A stretch of 64,000 bases of DNA from Aurelia coerulea (Eukaryota; Cnidaria; Scyphozoa; Semaeostomeae; Ulmaridae), in assembly GCA_039566865.1 (NCBI GenBank), contig CM076960.1, positions 13,864,501-13,928,500 of the forward strand, given 5' to 3'. The first letter of the stretch is position 1; each line of letters begins with the position of its first letter. Below are positions 1 to 12,200 of this stretch, one piece after another. A program made the position numbers and the translations under genes. The notes under the pieces were generated by a model. That model was not told the DNA's origin. It did not search any database and saw nothing but the letters and a program-made list of their open reading frames with translations.

Positions 1-90
1 AAGACGAGTTGTTGGACGAGCACGACGATATCCAGGCTTCGAGACTTCAGCAGAGACAACACTAACAGAATGGATTTTGGAAACAGTTGA

Positions 91-246
91 GTTAGGTGCC
101 TAGGCCGATCGTTGCCGAAGACGTACGAAACTCCCCCGAAACTCAGTCCGTTCATGACAAAATTTGAAAAGCTGGAGGATGGATATGTTCACATGCTGGA
201 AGATATTCGTATGCAAGAAAGTTCCACGAAAAGAGGGCAAGTGTGA
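91..246 (+). CDS. Possible terminal exon of an unidentified gene
   Basis: An open frame of about 50 codons runs from just after a stop at 88-90 to TGA at 244-246. A possible acceptor (ttag) ends at 95. The C-terminal part is charged and looks protein-like (FEKLEDGYVHMLEDIRMQES). I recognise no family. A second frame ending with TAA near 64 also looks coding-like (DELLDEHDDIQASRLQQ), so one or both may be relics of a gene or element starting left of the window. Sequence to about 480 after it shows nothing recognisable. Confidence 0.25.
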   Translation, partial: VRCLGRSLPKTYETPPKLSPFMTKFEKLEDGYVHMLEDIRMQESSTKRGQV

Positions 247-480
247 TTATAGAGGATGATATTATTTTGTTGTATTGTAGTTGTACAGCCTTGTGCGTTT
301 TCCATCCAGGGGTTTCCCCTCTTCCTCAATTCAGTGGCGTGACGAAAGGCAATCGCTGATTGGTCAATTCATTTCAATTGAGTTGAATTGAAGTTATTTT
401 TAGAAAGCCGTTGGCTTTAGCTCCGTCAACTAACTTTAATGCCGAGCACTACTTGTTCTTGCTGATCAATAACACTCAAA

Positions 481-1200
481 GGACAAGTCCGGGATTGGTA
501 TGATTCATGATATAATACAAGATAATACTGCTATAAATGATGTATGATACTTTTTTCCATTATTTTTCGCCTTCTCCTTGTGAAATTACGTATTCAAATA
601 AGCAATTTGAGCGAAGTAACGTCATATCGCGCAAACGAAAATGAGGCTGTGTGATTTTTTCCGCCTCTTTATCATTGCAAGCCTCTTTATTGTGTTCTTG
701 TGTCATTTGCAATGCATGAGTACACGATAAAGAGGCTAGCAGCGATTAAGAGGCGGAAAAACAATCGCACAGCCTCGTTTTTGTTTGTGCGATATGACGT
801 CACTTCGCTCAAATTGCTTATTTGAATACGTAATTTCACAAGGAGAAGGCGAAAAATAGTGGAAAAAAGTATCATACATCAAGTTGTAATTTGGTAATTC
901 TGTTTTGGTGACCATCGTTTTTAAGACACGCGCAATAATCTAACTTTTGAAACTAAACATTGTTACCTCAACTAAGGTAACAACTGAGGTAACAATGTTT
1001 AGTTTTAAAGTTAAATCATTGCGCTTGTCTTAAAAACGATGGTCACCAAAGCAAAATTACCAAATCACAACTTGTCGTACAAGACACGGGATCAACTGAA
1101 AGATGTAGGAAACAAAATTTCACAACGTAGTATCATACATCATTCATAGCAGTATTATCTTGTCTTTGATCATCAATCATACCAACCCCGGACTTGTCCT
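481..1200. repeat. Nested palindromes (foldback cluster)
   Basis: Outer arms 481-550 and 1130-1200 are inverted copies, beginning GGACAAGTCCGGG and ending CCCCGGACTTGTCC. Inside are two near-perfect hairpins in tandem: 538-881 (loop near 690-726) and 881-1075 (centre near 975). The 12-mer gatgtatgatac occurs at the outer arms and again at the end of the first hairpin, suggesting one foldback inserted in or duplicated from another. No coding content is seen. Confidence 0.8.
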
Positions 1201-1639
1201 TTAAGTTCCTCCCATCTATAGAAATCTTGTTCCGGGCTCTCGAACCGTAACAACTTTGTAACGGAAATGAACTGTACCGGCAAGGTGTAAATGTGGTCGT
1301 AGCAGCCCGGTACTTTTGGGCAACGATCCACAGATCTAACACAAAAACATTAAATTTTACACAGGTCCTTTGTCACGTACAGCCAAGGAAACAATCTACT
1401 TGTCTGATAAAGAAAGCAGCCGTATTTATCTAAAACCAAGATCATAAAACGACTTCTATGTTGTATTTCAACATTATTTGCACATCTAATGGAGAAAGTA
1501 AGATAAATCATGAGCAAAATCAAGTTTTTTGCTTAAATAATTCATAATAGCAGCGTTGCTCACGTGGCAACTTACACGTCACGTCGGTTGACCAAGTTCT
1601 TGCAGGAAACTAAAGAAGGTTTTTGGCAAAGAGCCTTTT

Positions 1640-2125
1640 GGCTTTTCCGAGATTTGAGATTGTATCCCGGGTTGAGCATGGTTCCTTAAGAACGTTGATA
1701 TACGATTCTGACATTTTTTTTAACAGAATGGCTTCAAACAAACTTTTGTTAGTTTGCTGTAATGCTTCCGTTGACCTTTCTGAAATCTTAAACCTTTTCA
1801 GAATTAGAGTGTCTTTCTATTTTTAAGAATTCAACGAGAATTTAGAGATAAACTTAAAACCATGGTGACTTCTAAATTTTTTGAGGAATCACACAAAAAT
1901 TCTCATGAAAGACTTCAGTTCATGGATATCTACGGTATGGTATCAAGCGAAAGTGTCTCAATATTCTGGTTTAAGATTTATAAATTTGACGACGTCATAT
2001 CCTTAGTTCCAAAAGTCCAGCGGTGGCAAAAGCTAAAGATTCTTTCAAGCCATTCCATTCAAAGAAACAGGTTATAGAATTTACACCAACCCTTTTAGAC
2101 CGATTCAAAGAGTTGGAACTGGTGC
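1640..2125. repeat. Foldback MITE, family E (copy 1)
   Basis: This shares long stretches (for example gaattagagtgt and gaatttacaccaaccctttt) with 27655-28262 and 56490-57015. In the other copies the two ends are inverted, and the right end here is the same type. ORFs of about 70 aa here are by-products of the repeat. Confidence 0.6.
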
Positions 2126-2742
2126 TGCGTAACAAGGACAGATTTTGTAAGACAATAGCATGAGTTGGTTTTGATTGACACCGCAATTCAAAGCGATTAT
2201 CGATTGCAGACAAAGGAAATTCTCTCAACCAGTAACTCAAAACAAACAAAGCCGCAAAAGTTTCTCTAAAACCCAGGTAGCTAGCGCGCTCGTTGTGCAT
2301 TCCAAAAATTGTTTTTAAGAGTAAACATGAGCATAGATCGAAAGAAGAAGGATATATCTACATATCTACCTGGGGCATTTCATATGTTTGGTTGAAAAGC
2401 CGATTGGGAGGCGATTCAATTCTTTTCCTTTTTTAGGTGTAATTAAAACATTTACTGCTCAGTTTCTGAACCAAGGAAATGAAATGCCTGAGGTAGATGT
2501 GCAGATATATCCTTCTTCTTTCGATTCATGCCCATGTTTGCTCTTAAAAACAATTTTTGGAATGCACAACGAGCGCTCTAGCTACCTGGGTTTCAGAGCA
2601 ACTTTTCCGGCTTGGTTTGTTTTGAATTTATGGTTGAGAGAATTTTCTTTGTCTGCAGTCGCTAATCGCTTTGACTTCAAGTGTCAACAAAAGCAACTCG
2701 GGCTATTGTCTTACAAAATCTGTCCTTGTTGTGCTGCGTCAC
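2124..2742. repeat. Long inverted repeat
   Basis: Arms 2124-2388 and 2475-2742 are inverted copies. Each contains aaggatatatct / agatatatcctt and the end gacagattttgtaag / cttacaaaatctgtc. The two ORFs here (about 100 and 123 aa) are mirror translations of the arms, not genes. It abuts the family E copy on its left. Confidence 0.8.
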
Positions 2743-2760
2743 AACACATTTTCAGTTGAC

Positions 2761-2942
2761 ACTCCAATCAAGGGTAAACGCAAAAATGTATTCTCCAGCA
2801 GACAATATGAACCCAATAAAGTAGTTTTTACACAAATATGAAAATAATCATATACAATACAAAGCAGAGAACAATAATTTACAATACAACTTTGTACAGA
2901 CGCTCGGATATCCGAATTAATTTTAGCACATGACTACTTCAA
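2761..2942. other. 3' flank of the PHF gene
   Basis: AT-rich sequence downstream (minus-strand sense) of the PHF stop codon. It should hold the 3' UTR. I see no AATAAA on the minus strand here, so the polyadenylation site is not located. Confidence 0.35.
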
Positions 2943-3214
2943 CTATAGTTCTGCGATTTTCCTTTCCTTCGGACTTCTTGGCAGCTCGTTATGCTCAGTT
3001 AAAGATAAACGTTTCTTAGATTTTGTTTTTGTCGCTTTTACTGGATTTAACGAGTTCTTTTCTTCGAATTTATTAACAAGTGTTCTCATCTGATTTGGTT
3101 TTTCTTCTCGACATTTTGGGCATATGAATAATTCTGGAATGTTTGAGCGTCTGATTTTAGCACATGATAAGTGTATCCATATTTGACAAAGAGAACACTC
3201 TATCATCGGTCGAC
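2943..3214 (-). CDS. PHF-like exon 6: most of the PHD finger, basic tail and stop
   Basis: Acceptor ttccattctag precedes GT CGA CCG, completing the Gly codon begun in exon 5. It encodes [20 protein letters not shown] and on to CPKCREE, followed by a Lys-rich tail ([12 protein letters not shown]) and stop. The frame stays open upstream through intron sequence, which gives a misleading 113-aa ORF starting at 3284; the splice site shows the real boundary. Confidence 0.9.
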
Positions 3215-6200
3215 CTAGAATGGAATAAATCTTGTTTACTGTCACGATCCTTGCCTTTCTGCAAGTTGACCCATAACAATACAAAGATTGTAAATCATAA
3301 AATGAGGACCATTTGACCGATTTCTTCGTAGTGTCTCAAAATCTCTCTCAAATTGGGATCCTTGGTACAATGATTTTCAAAAAAATAGTTATTACTTTGT
3401 ACCAGATAAAAGACAGAAGAATTTTAAGTTAAATCCAATTTCATAAAAAAATCATCCAAATTCAAATTTCAAAATGTATACCAGGTGAGCCAGAAAAAAT
3501 ATCCCACTTTTAAAGATTCATAGCACCAAGGGTGATGGATAGATTCGCATGAATCAAGTTCTGCTTGGTAGCCAAGAGATTTAAGTACTTTTGTGAGTCC
3601 TTTAACGTCCCTATTAGCACTGAAAACATAGGTAAATTCGACTTCATGAAAATTTCTTGGTTCCGAAATGTGGACAATTCGTGCCTCATAAGGGTCAGAG
3701 GAAATAGATTTTCAAACAAATACGGCAGCTTTCTAATCCAATGGCAATGTGTCACTAATTGGCAGGGGGGGTTGGCAAAGCCCCCCGCGAAGTTTTTGAG
3801 CGCCGTTCTTCGAAACTTCGCAAATGGCAGAAAAATTTTCGTTCGCTTCTGCACTGGGATTGAAAATTGGCATTGTAGAGACAGAACATTCAATCTAGGT
3901 AGGTGTATTGATTCGAATTATGACTAATGGGCATTTACACATAATTTTATTATGAATTGCAGTTATATTCAGTTATCAATCAGCTTTAATCGGCCATTTT
4001 TGTGGGAAGTTACTGTGGGCCTAAGTACTGCAGTTCGACCAATAATAATCAAATTTGTTGCTCGTTTTCTGACAGACGGGGAAGGGACTTAGCAATGTTT
4101 TGCTTTGATTTATACTTCGAAAGGCTTTGGCTGCCAGAAAAACATCTAAGTCCCGCTAAGTCCCAACATCTAAAGCTTTATTTCACCTGAAAACAAGATG
4201 CGGTTTTCGTCCAATTTGTCCAAAGAAACTATACGTGCCCCACAACAACGCTGAACAATATTCTCGTCTGGTTTCACTGCTATATCTTCTCCTGGTAGTT
4301 GGTCAATGCTATAAAGCTTTTGGGTGGATTTATTTTGTTTCAAAATCGGCGAATTGACATCTCGAAAAGCTTCCATTATTTTAGGCCAGCATCACAGCTT
4401 TGTCCTTTCGCGCTCGTGCAAAACTTCCGACTGATCAAATTCCAATGCGCAATTCCAATAATATGAATGGTACGCAAAGCATTGTGGGATACTATTCCAA
4501 CCCCCCCTGACTAATTGGTAAGATTTCTTACCAATAAAAAATAATACTTTCTTTATTGTTCTGTGCGATGAGTGTCTTTACGTGTTTGGGCCATTTTCGG
4601 GCATTTCACATGTAAATAAGTCAAATTTAGCTACATTTTTAGTGCTTATCAATAATGTGAAAAAATAAGAAAATACTTCAACCTTTTAGCTACCAAGCAG
4701 GATTCAGTTTGGTCTAATATATCCAGTACACTTAGTGGTATGAATTTTCAAAAGTGGGAACTTTTTTCTGAATCATCCTCTATATGCCATAAATTTGGAT
4801 TTTAATTATAAACTTGAGCAACAGGCATAACCCAAGTCATAAGATTTCAATTTATGTCAAATCAAGGAAAATATTTTTGGATTATCAAGTAAATGTAAAC
4901 CAAGCAAACTAGAGATGTATAGTGCGGTAAATTAATATATACTGCTAAAAACCTGAAAACAATCTGTGAAACTTTACTGTAGATCTTAAATCCTCCCGCC
5001 GATTGTAAATTGATGTACAGTGGGTGATGTAGATAGATGCGGAGTTGAGTTGATGCACATACAGTAGATGACGACAGATGATGCAGATGTAAACTTTGGA
5101 TGCATAATTATCCCTCTGAAATTAATTATCCAAAAATCGTCTGAACTTTCAAAACAAATACAAACGTTGAACAGGCCAATTTGTTATAGACCTTTGTTGT
5201 AAGCTGTTTTTTAAGTCTCAACAACTGGCCACAAAGTATTCTAAATTTGTGAAAACTTGCTTTGTTAAGAAAGCATTGCCAGTGGCCCAGAAAATGTCTT
5301 ACTTCCTGCAGACGCACATCAGGTCTAGCTATGCGTCTTAGCAGCAAATAGCTCTCCTTGTAACTTTCAGGTAAGCTATTCCTAACCAAATGAATAGAAA
5401 ACAAATGAAAAGAAATTACTAGGAGATCAGCTAATTATCTTTGAAAAATGCAAAAGTCCAATCCACAGTCATCCTTGTGCATTCGAGGAAGGCTTGGAAG
5501 GGAGTGAGAGTCATGGCTCTCTTAAATGACCAGGCCTGGTACATTTGAAATCAAGAATTGATTCAGTGCTCCCACACCTTCTCTGCACGCTACCTCCCGT
5601 TGAAAGTAAGATGGCTGTCTTTTTTATCCAAGACAAGAGAAGTGAACCAAACTGAACCACACACTGATAAAACTTAAGCCATATCAGAGCCAAATCCTTC
5701 AAAGAGATGTGTTACAAGAACAAATGTGTAAAGACATTATTAAAAATTGGCAACAAAGTATGCATACTGTATTATGTGTTTCTTTGCTTTATTTAAAGAC
5801 GGACAAATTCACCTGTACATATTGCAATTAAGTACCTGGTGAAAAAATAAGCTGACACATTGGGCGGGCTGTGGAATAAAAATGACGTGGCTGATATTCA
5901 AAATTGAAGCATTAATCTATCAGTCAAAGGCTAACTTAGATGTGACAATTTTGATTGGTAAAATCACTGATCATATGGAGCTAGAAATTAGGAAAAACTG
6001 GTAAGGGATTTGTATGGGAACGAGAATCCCATGTTCACTTCCGGTCCATGTTTTAATTGCCATTGAAATTCTATTTCTGAAACTAAAAATTGTATTGAAT
6101 TCAATTTTCAATGGCAAGTAAATCATGGACCAGAATAGAGCATAGAATTCTCGTTCATGTATAAACCCCTTGCTAGCATTTTCTTGATTTCTGGGTCAAA

Positions 6201-9200
6201 ATGATGAGCGATTTTACCAATCAAAATGTTCACATCTAAGTTAGCCTTTGACCTAAAGAGTAATGCTTCACTTTTGAATATCAGCCACATCTTTTTATTC
6301 CAAAGCCCACAAAACCTTTTAACCTTGTTTGACTCACCCAGCATTTCATTTAAGTGCAAATAAACATCTAATTATATCTCTTTTCTTACCTGCAAATGGC
6401 TTCATACAAAAACAAGTAACAAGATCCCACGATTCATCATCTGAAAAAGATAATACCTCATGAGAACAAGCTTCAAATATTCAAATTTGAAGAGGATTTT
6501 TGGTAAATTGGGGAAAAAACAGCAGAAAATTATGACTCAAAAAGGCATTATCAAGGACATAATTTCTGCATTCTATATCATTTAATTTACATGTGCTTTC
6601 TGTGTGTTTGCCATGGCAAAGACTGAATAGTTACAATTAAGGTGTAAGAAAACATGGCCCAAATAATGGTCAAATACAAGAGTAATTGCAACAGAGTAGG
6701 TACTGTATGAGAACCAACAAACAATTTCATTGACATTCATAGGTAGCGAAAGGTACAATGATCTGAAATTTGCCATTCAGGGAGCCTATTTAACTGTCAA
6801 ATACAATGGAATACAATAGGCTATATTTAGACTGCCCAGGCGCCTGTTTATCTCTGTTGTCATATGAGATATGGCAACCAAATTTGGCACAAAGGTAGTT
6901 CATTATATAAACAATGAAAATTTGAAATCATAATTCAATTAGCAATGTTGCTGTTGTTGCTAGAGCATGATTATCATTATGATGTGATATGACATCATAT
7001 AAATGAAAGCTTGAAAGATGAAAAATTGGTAACCATGGAGACAAGGCTGAAAATAGACTGTCCAAATTGTTACAATTTTATCGCTCTATGATACAAAGTT
7101 AAACTTACAAATTATCAGAGGCCTTCTACATACATGGAAAAACGTGTAAACAAAAATATACTAGAGGGGGGGGGGGATCTGCCCCTAGGTCAGATAGCGG
7201 TAAGTTGCCTTATATCTCCGTCATTTGTCTTTGATGTGATTTAAAAGTTTCTTAACTTTAATGGCTTTTTAACCCATGTATATGTATTATGCGGATATCA
7301 ATTTTGATGGCAAATGAGAATTTGCAGTAGTTACTCTGGCACCGCAAGGAAGCAACTTCCTCTTGTGCCAAAGAATGGGTTTATCAGCAGCATTACTAGG
7401 TGAAAATGCTTTTAACCCTACTTGTACTCGGGGAGGGGGCATTTTTCACCCCCCCCCCAACCAAACTTTGCTGTACTAAGCTAAAACGACAAGAGATATA
7501 ATCCCCAGTCTTTGTTATATCTTATCTTATTGTTATATCTCTAATTGTAGTTTTGGAGAAAAAGGGAGGGGGTGAAAAATGCCCCCGTACGAAACAACTA
7601 TAAAATCATCCAGTACAAATAGGGATTAAAAATGATTTTAATTCTCAATGTAACTTTGAAGTTCTGCATCAAGCAAAGGATGTTAAACTTTGTTACCTGA
7701 TTCATATTCTTCATTTTGTGTGCTCTTGTTTCTCGGTTTATTCCTCTTCCTTGGTTTTCTGACTTCTTCATTGAGCGAGTCTGAAGTTGATGATATACTT
7801 GATCCAGATGTACTGTTTGGGCTGTTTGGTGTTCTATGACCATTCATATGAATTCCACGCTTAGCCTACAAATATCAAAATTCTTATGGTATTTTAGCCA
7901 GAAAACTATCATTAGTGATTTCATATGAAAGTTTGAGTCCTAGACAACATAAGAGTTCAATCAAGGACATAAAACATAAATTTTTAAAAGCCCAAATTAA
8001 CTACAAATTGAAAAAGATATACTCAAACAATTAGCAATTAAAACATTTGCCCAAAAGTGCAGCTTTATCATGAACTTCAGTGTGAGGACAAACAACAAGC
8101 ATCCTTTGGATGGTTCAGAGCGAAAAACAAGAGACAAACTCAGTGCAAATCAACGTTTCCAGTTATCCACGGTGACAAATTCTATCAAATTAATACATAG
8201 AAATGAGGACTAGGCCATGATAATTTGAAGTACGTTTCAAGACTTGCTAATTTGATAGAGGAATTAGCAATTTGACTTCAATTGAATTTGTCTTTGACAC
8301 CAATGCACACAAAGAAATTGTTATCAGTGGTGTGGTGGCTCCAAATTGCCTGGGGGGAGGCACAATCTGTTTTTGGCGCCCCCTAGAAAATTGTGACTGC
8401 TGTCTGCTGTCTCTTACACAATGCGCCAAGGCTTGACTGGTTCCTTCTTTAGAAAACAAAGGATGATGATTCTTCTGCACTCTCGTCGGAACAGAAAGTC
8501 GCAAGGAGCGAGCAAAATTTGTTGAGATCATGCCCTTCTTATCACTGGAAAACGCTCCTTGTGGGAAAATTCAGAATTTAACTGAGAAAGAAATGTAATA
8601 TCAAGACGCTTCTCACGGGGAACTTTGAAATAGAGTCTCAAAATCTTGAAGAGAAACCTTAAAAAAATAAAATGATAAACATTGAATGATCAATTTTCGT
8701 TCTATGTTACACAGTTGGCAGGAACTGATATTCACGTTCACGCCCTAATAGAATTGGCGATTCTGAATCCAAAGTGAATGCAACTCCACTCCACAATGGT
8801 ATCTTTAGCCTGAAGAACACTACTGACTCCCTAACATGGTTCAAGAGAGGCAACTAAGGTATAAATGATATCAAAGTCCTGAACCCCTTCCCAAAGACTG
8901 AACGTTCAAAGACAACCTTTTCCAGTGGCGTAGCCAGGGTAAATTAAGTGGGGGGGGGGGGGGCATTGAAATGAGGGGATCTGGGGGCAACGCCCCAGGA
9001 AAATTTTTGGGGTCACACCCTTTACTGTGGCTTAGAATGCATCTCTGTCTCCCAATATAATGCTTGACATGACCGATAAGGAAACTTTGATAGTTTTGTG
9101 ACAGTTATCCTATAAATCGGAGCACGAGGAAAATTTTTATAGATACATCCTTTAGTTTGGTTTAGAATGCATCCCTTGATTTCATATTTGCCAGTGCTAA

Positions 9201-12200
9201 AATGGAAGATTAGACATTTCTCGGAAAATTCTTACCCAACCTATACCCAGTTATTTTCTCTTTGGTTTTAAAGGAATCTCAAGGGCCATCTTTCGACAAA
9301 AGTGGGGGCAATTGCCCCTCCGCCATACCCCTTGTGGCAACAACACTGACTTTTTCAAGATAGGATTGGTTCACACTTGAGTAAAAAACGCCTTGGAATT
9401 GGGATAGCATGATCTCTAGACACTGTATAAGTGCGTTTGTACTGAGTTATCAATTCCACATCACATAAAACATTTCTAATTCCATCTAAACATCTTCAAA
9501 GGCGCCTACAAAATCAAAAGTTGAGGCAAAAATATCTCCGACACTTTTTCTGTCACATTTATACATCCTAACTCGATTTAGTGTGAAGCAAGCTTGCAGG
9601 CATTTGGCGCCCCCTAAACTTTGCGGGGGGGGGGGGGGCACATGCTCCCCAGCCCCCTGGCCACCACGCCACTGATTGTTATGACCTGTGTAATAAAATC
9701 AAATTTTGAAACTTTTCATGAGGTGAAAGTTCTTTTTCTGGTCATCAAATTTTTAGCAATAAATGCCTTTCATGGTAACGTTCAAGCAAGCTATTTCTAA
9801 GTGAGTGATTGAAGAACACAGGAAAGAGATCTCAAGGAAAGCAATTGACAAAATGCCTGTGAGATCAAATCATGGCCAGGCCATTTTCAAAATCACTAAT
9901 TTTGGGTGCACCCTAAATTTAGACTTTGTAAGCTCACATCGCCAGTATTTGGTGGACGATTTTTAAATGCAAAGTGCAGTATGGTGTTTAAGTTGAAGAC
10001 TGACACATTTTGCTATGTACTCGGAAAGTCCTGATATTTTACTGCTTTATTGCATTATCAAGTCAAACAGGGGTACCTTTTTCGAGACACCCAGTTGTTA
10101 TTTTGAACGTACGAACAATTTACTGCAGATAAATTGCAAAAACTTTGGTCTGAAAAGCATTTCAACAAAGGCTTGTCTAAAAATCTATTTGTAAGAAATA
10201 CGGAGTTGTCCGAAGATGTGTTTTGCCATCTTTTTTGCGCAGATATGTGCAAACACAGTAGGACTTGAATAACAACAGTAGGAACCAAGGCCAGAAATGT
10301 GAAACCAAATTTCAAGTATTGCATGAAGGATGACTATAAACATCCACATTTTTGGGGAAAAATGTTCGAATCCAACGTTTGGTCTACTTTAAACATCATT
10401 TTTTTGCCATGTCAAATCAAGCTGTATTAAAAAGGCAGAATTTGCCGTGTTTAAAAATCCGCTTTAAACTCAATTCTCACTGAGGTGGCTGCTGGAGGGC
10501 AGCAAATTCTGAGAAGAAATTGTTCAAGTGTAAGCCTTTTTTCTAAATTATGGTTATTGAAACTCAATATAGGTATGAAACTACCTAGATACAATTTGTC
10601 GTATAACACACGGGATCTCATCAAATCATTGTCTCAAAATGCAAGTGACTGAAAACTTGATTTAAACATCATTTTTTGCCTCGTTGGATTGAAATCAAAA
10701 TGGTTCAAATTGCCATTTTTCAAAATGCACAAGCACAGTGGCTGATCACATGGCCTAGAATTTATAGGCAGAAATACGATGGTTAAATCAAGCTGTTTTT
10801 CTGCTGTTTGATACAACAGAGCTGGTGAACTGAATATTCTCAGATCAGTTTGAGCTCAGCTCACTGCTCTGCACATGCGCATTACAAAACAACTTTCCTG
10901 AATACAAACAATGCGTGCGTTCCCCTGTCAATCAGAACAATTATGATTGCATTTTTGAAGATTTATCTTGATTGTTTTGATTGCCAAAGGAACACAAGGA
11001 ATGTGGCTCACCCTTATTTTGAAAATTAATTTCGCCCCAAAATGAAAATGTTTCTGCTCACATGAAAATTTGAAAACTCAGACCGACCTGAGAAACCGAA
11101 ATGAGTTTCAGGTCGACTGGAGTTTCATTTCGTCTGCGTCATGTGAGCACTCCAAGGGCTTTGACTGCAAACCGAAATGAGTTTCAAACCGATCTGAAAC
11201 TCAGACTAGTCTGAGATTGCTCATGTGAGGGTAGTCTAAACCTCCATCGTTGAAGCTGTAACCTTTTGCCGTTTGAGGTGTGCAAGTCTAGTGACAGTAC
11301 CTTCTGGTAAATGTCTTCTTGTTTATTTAGCAAAATGACTGGAGGTTTGGCCAACAAAAGCAATGGTTTTTTATGTATCATCACAGTGAAGAAAGCGATT
11401 CTGTGAACACAGACAGGCTAGTTTGCACTTTAGTGGACACCTATTATCATTTCCCTGTGTTGGCATTTTGCATCTATTTTTTGGTCAGAATGGAAAATGC
11501 ATCAGTACTTACATTAAAATAAACTTACTGAGCCAGCTAGGGTTTATCTATCTATCTAATCGTACTGTACATTAACCAATGTGAGGAGGGTGCTGAGGCT
11601 CCAGCCAATGGCCAGAGCTTAGCTGGAGCTTGGTCAAAACCTGGCCGGAGCAGGTGAACAATGATGTGGGAAACAAAGGTCTATGTGGGACTGAAGCCTA
11701 TTAATGATAAACCATATAGATTTCAACAACACATTTTGTTCTAGCAGGTATCAAAAAGATATCTTACAGTTTCACATAATTCTCTATTGACTGGCCGGAG
11801 CTGGCAAAAAAATACGAAAAGGGCTAAGGCTGTGGCACCCTCCTCCTACCTGTAGGTATTACGTACAATGGTTATTAGGTTAGCAAGGAAAAGTAAATTC
11901 ATCAAACTGGCTAAAATTAAAGATGAAAAACGTATTTTAGCAGCGTGACCCCATGGAGAGCTAATTTGGGTGAATTTGTTCGTAGATGTAATGGTACACG
12001 TTCCTGCGTCCTTAGGTTGGTCCTCAGTCTTACACCAGCAGTAGATAGAAGAGGCTATAGATGAAGAATTGACCAAGGGTTTGGGGGTGGTCACCCCTAG
12101 AAATCCTCAAACATTCCAATAAATTGACCAAGAGGCTCTGCAGAAATCTGTGTACACCACAGATTTACATGTCAATTTATTTTGTTTAATTGTTTTATCT

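Larger units (their letters stand above)
3479..4790. mobile_element. MITE with inverted ends, split by a hAT-like insertion
   Basis: The left end (ccaggtgagccagaaaaaat, then cccacttttaaag) and right end (ctttt-gaaagtggg type, ending ttttttctgaatcatcc) are inverted. The arms meet around the insertion at 3763-4509. A related, truncated copy lies at 59141-59550. It sits in intron 5 of the PHF gene. The ORFs of 120-127 aa over the left arm are not genes. Confidence 0.65.

Noticed and set aside
2943..3284. PHD protein starting at 3284 (113 aa)
   Set aside because: The part before 3214 is intron; the splice acceptor and matching exon 5 at 6390-6440 explain the true structure.
3510..3927. ORFs of 120-127 aa on both strands
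   Set aside because: They overlap each other across MITE and hAT-like boundaries and have no domain features.
8932..8975. Long G-runs as possible quadruplex regulators
   Set aside because: They occur in the same place in every family H and J copy, so they are element sequence; length may also be unreliable.
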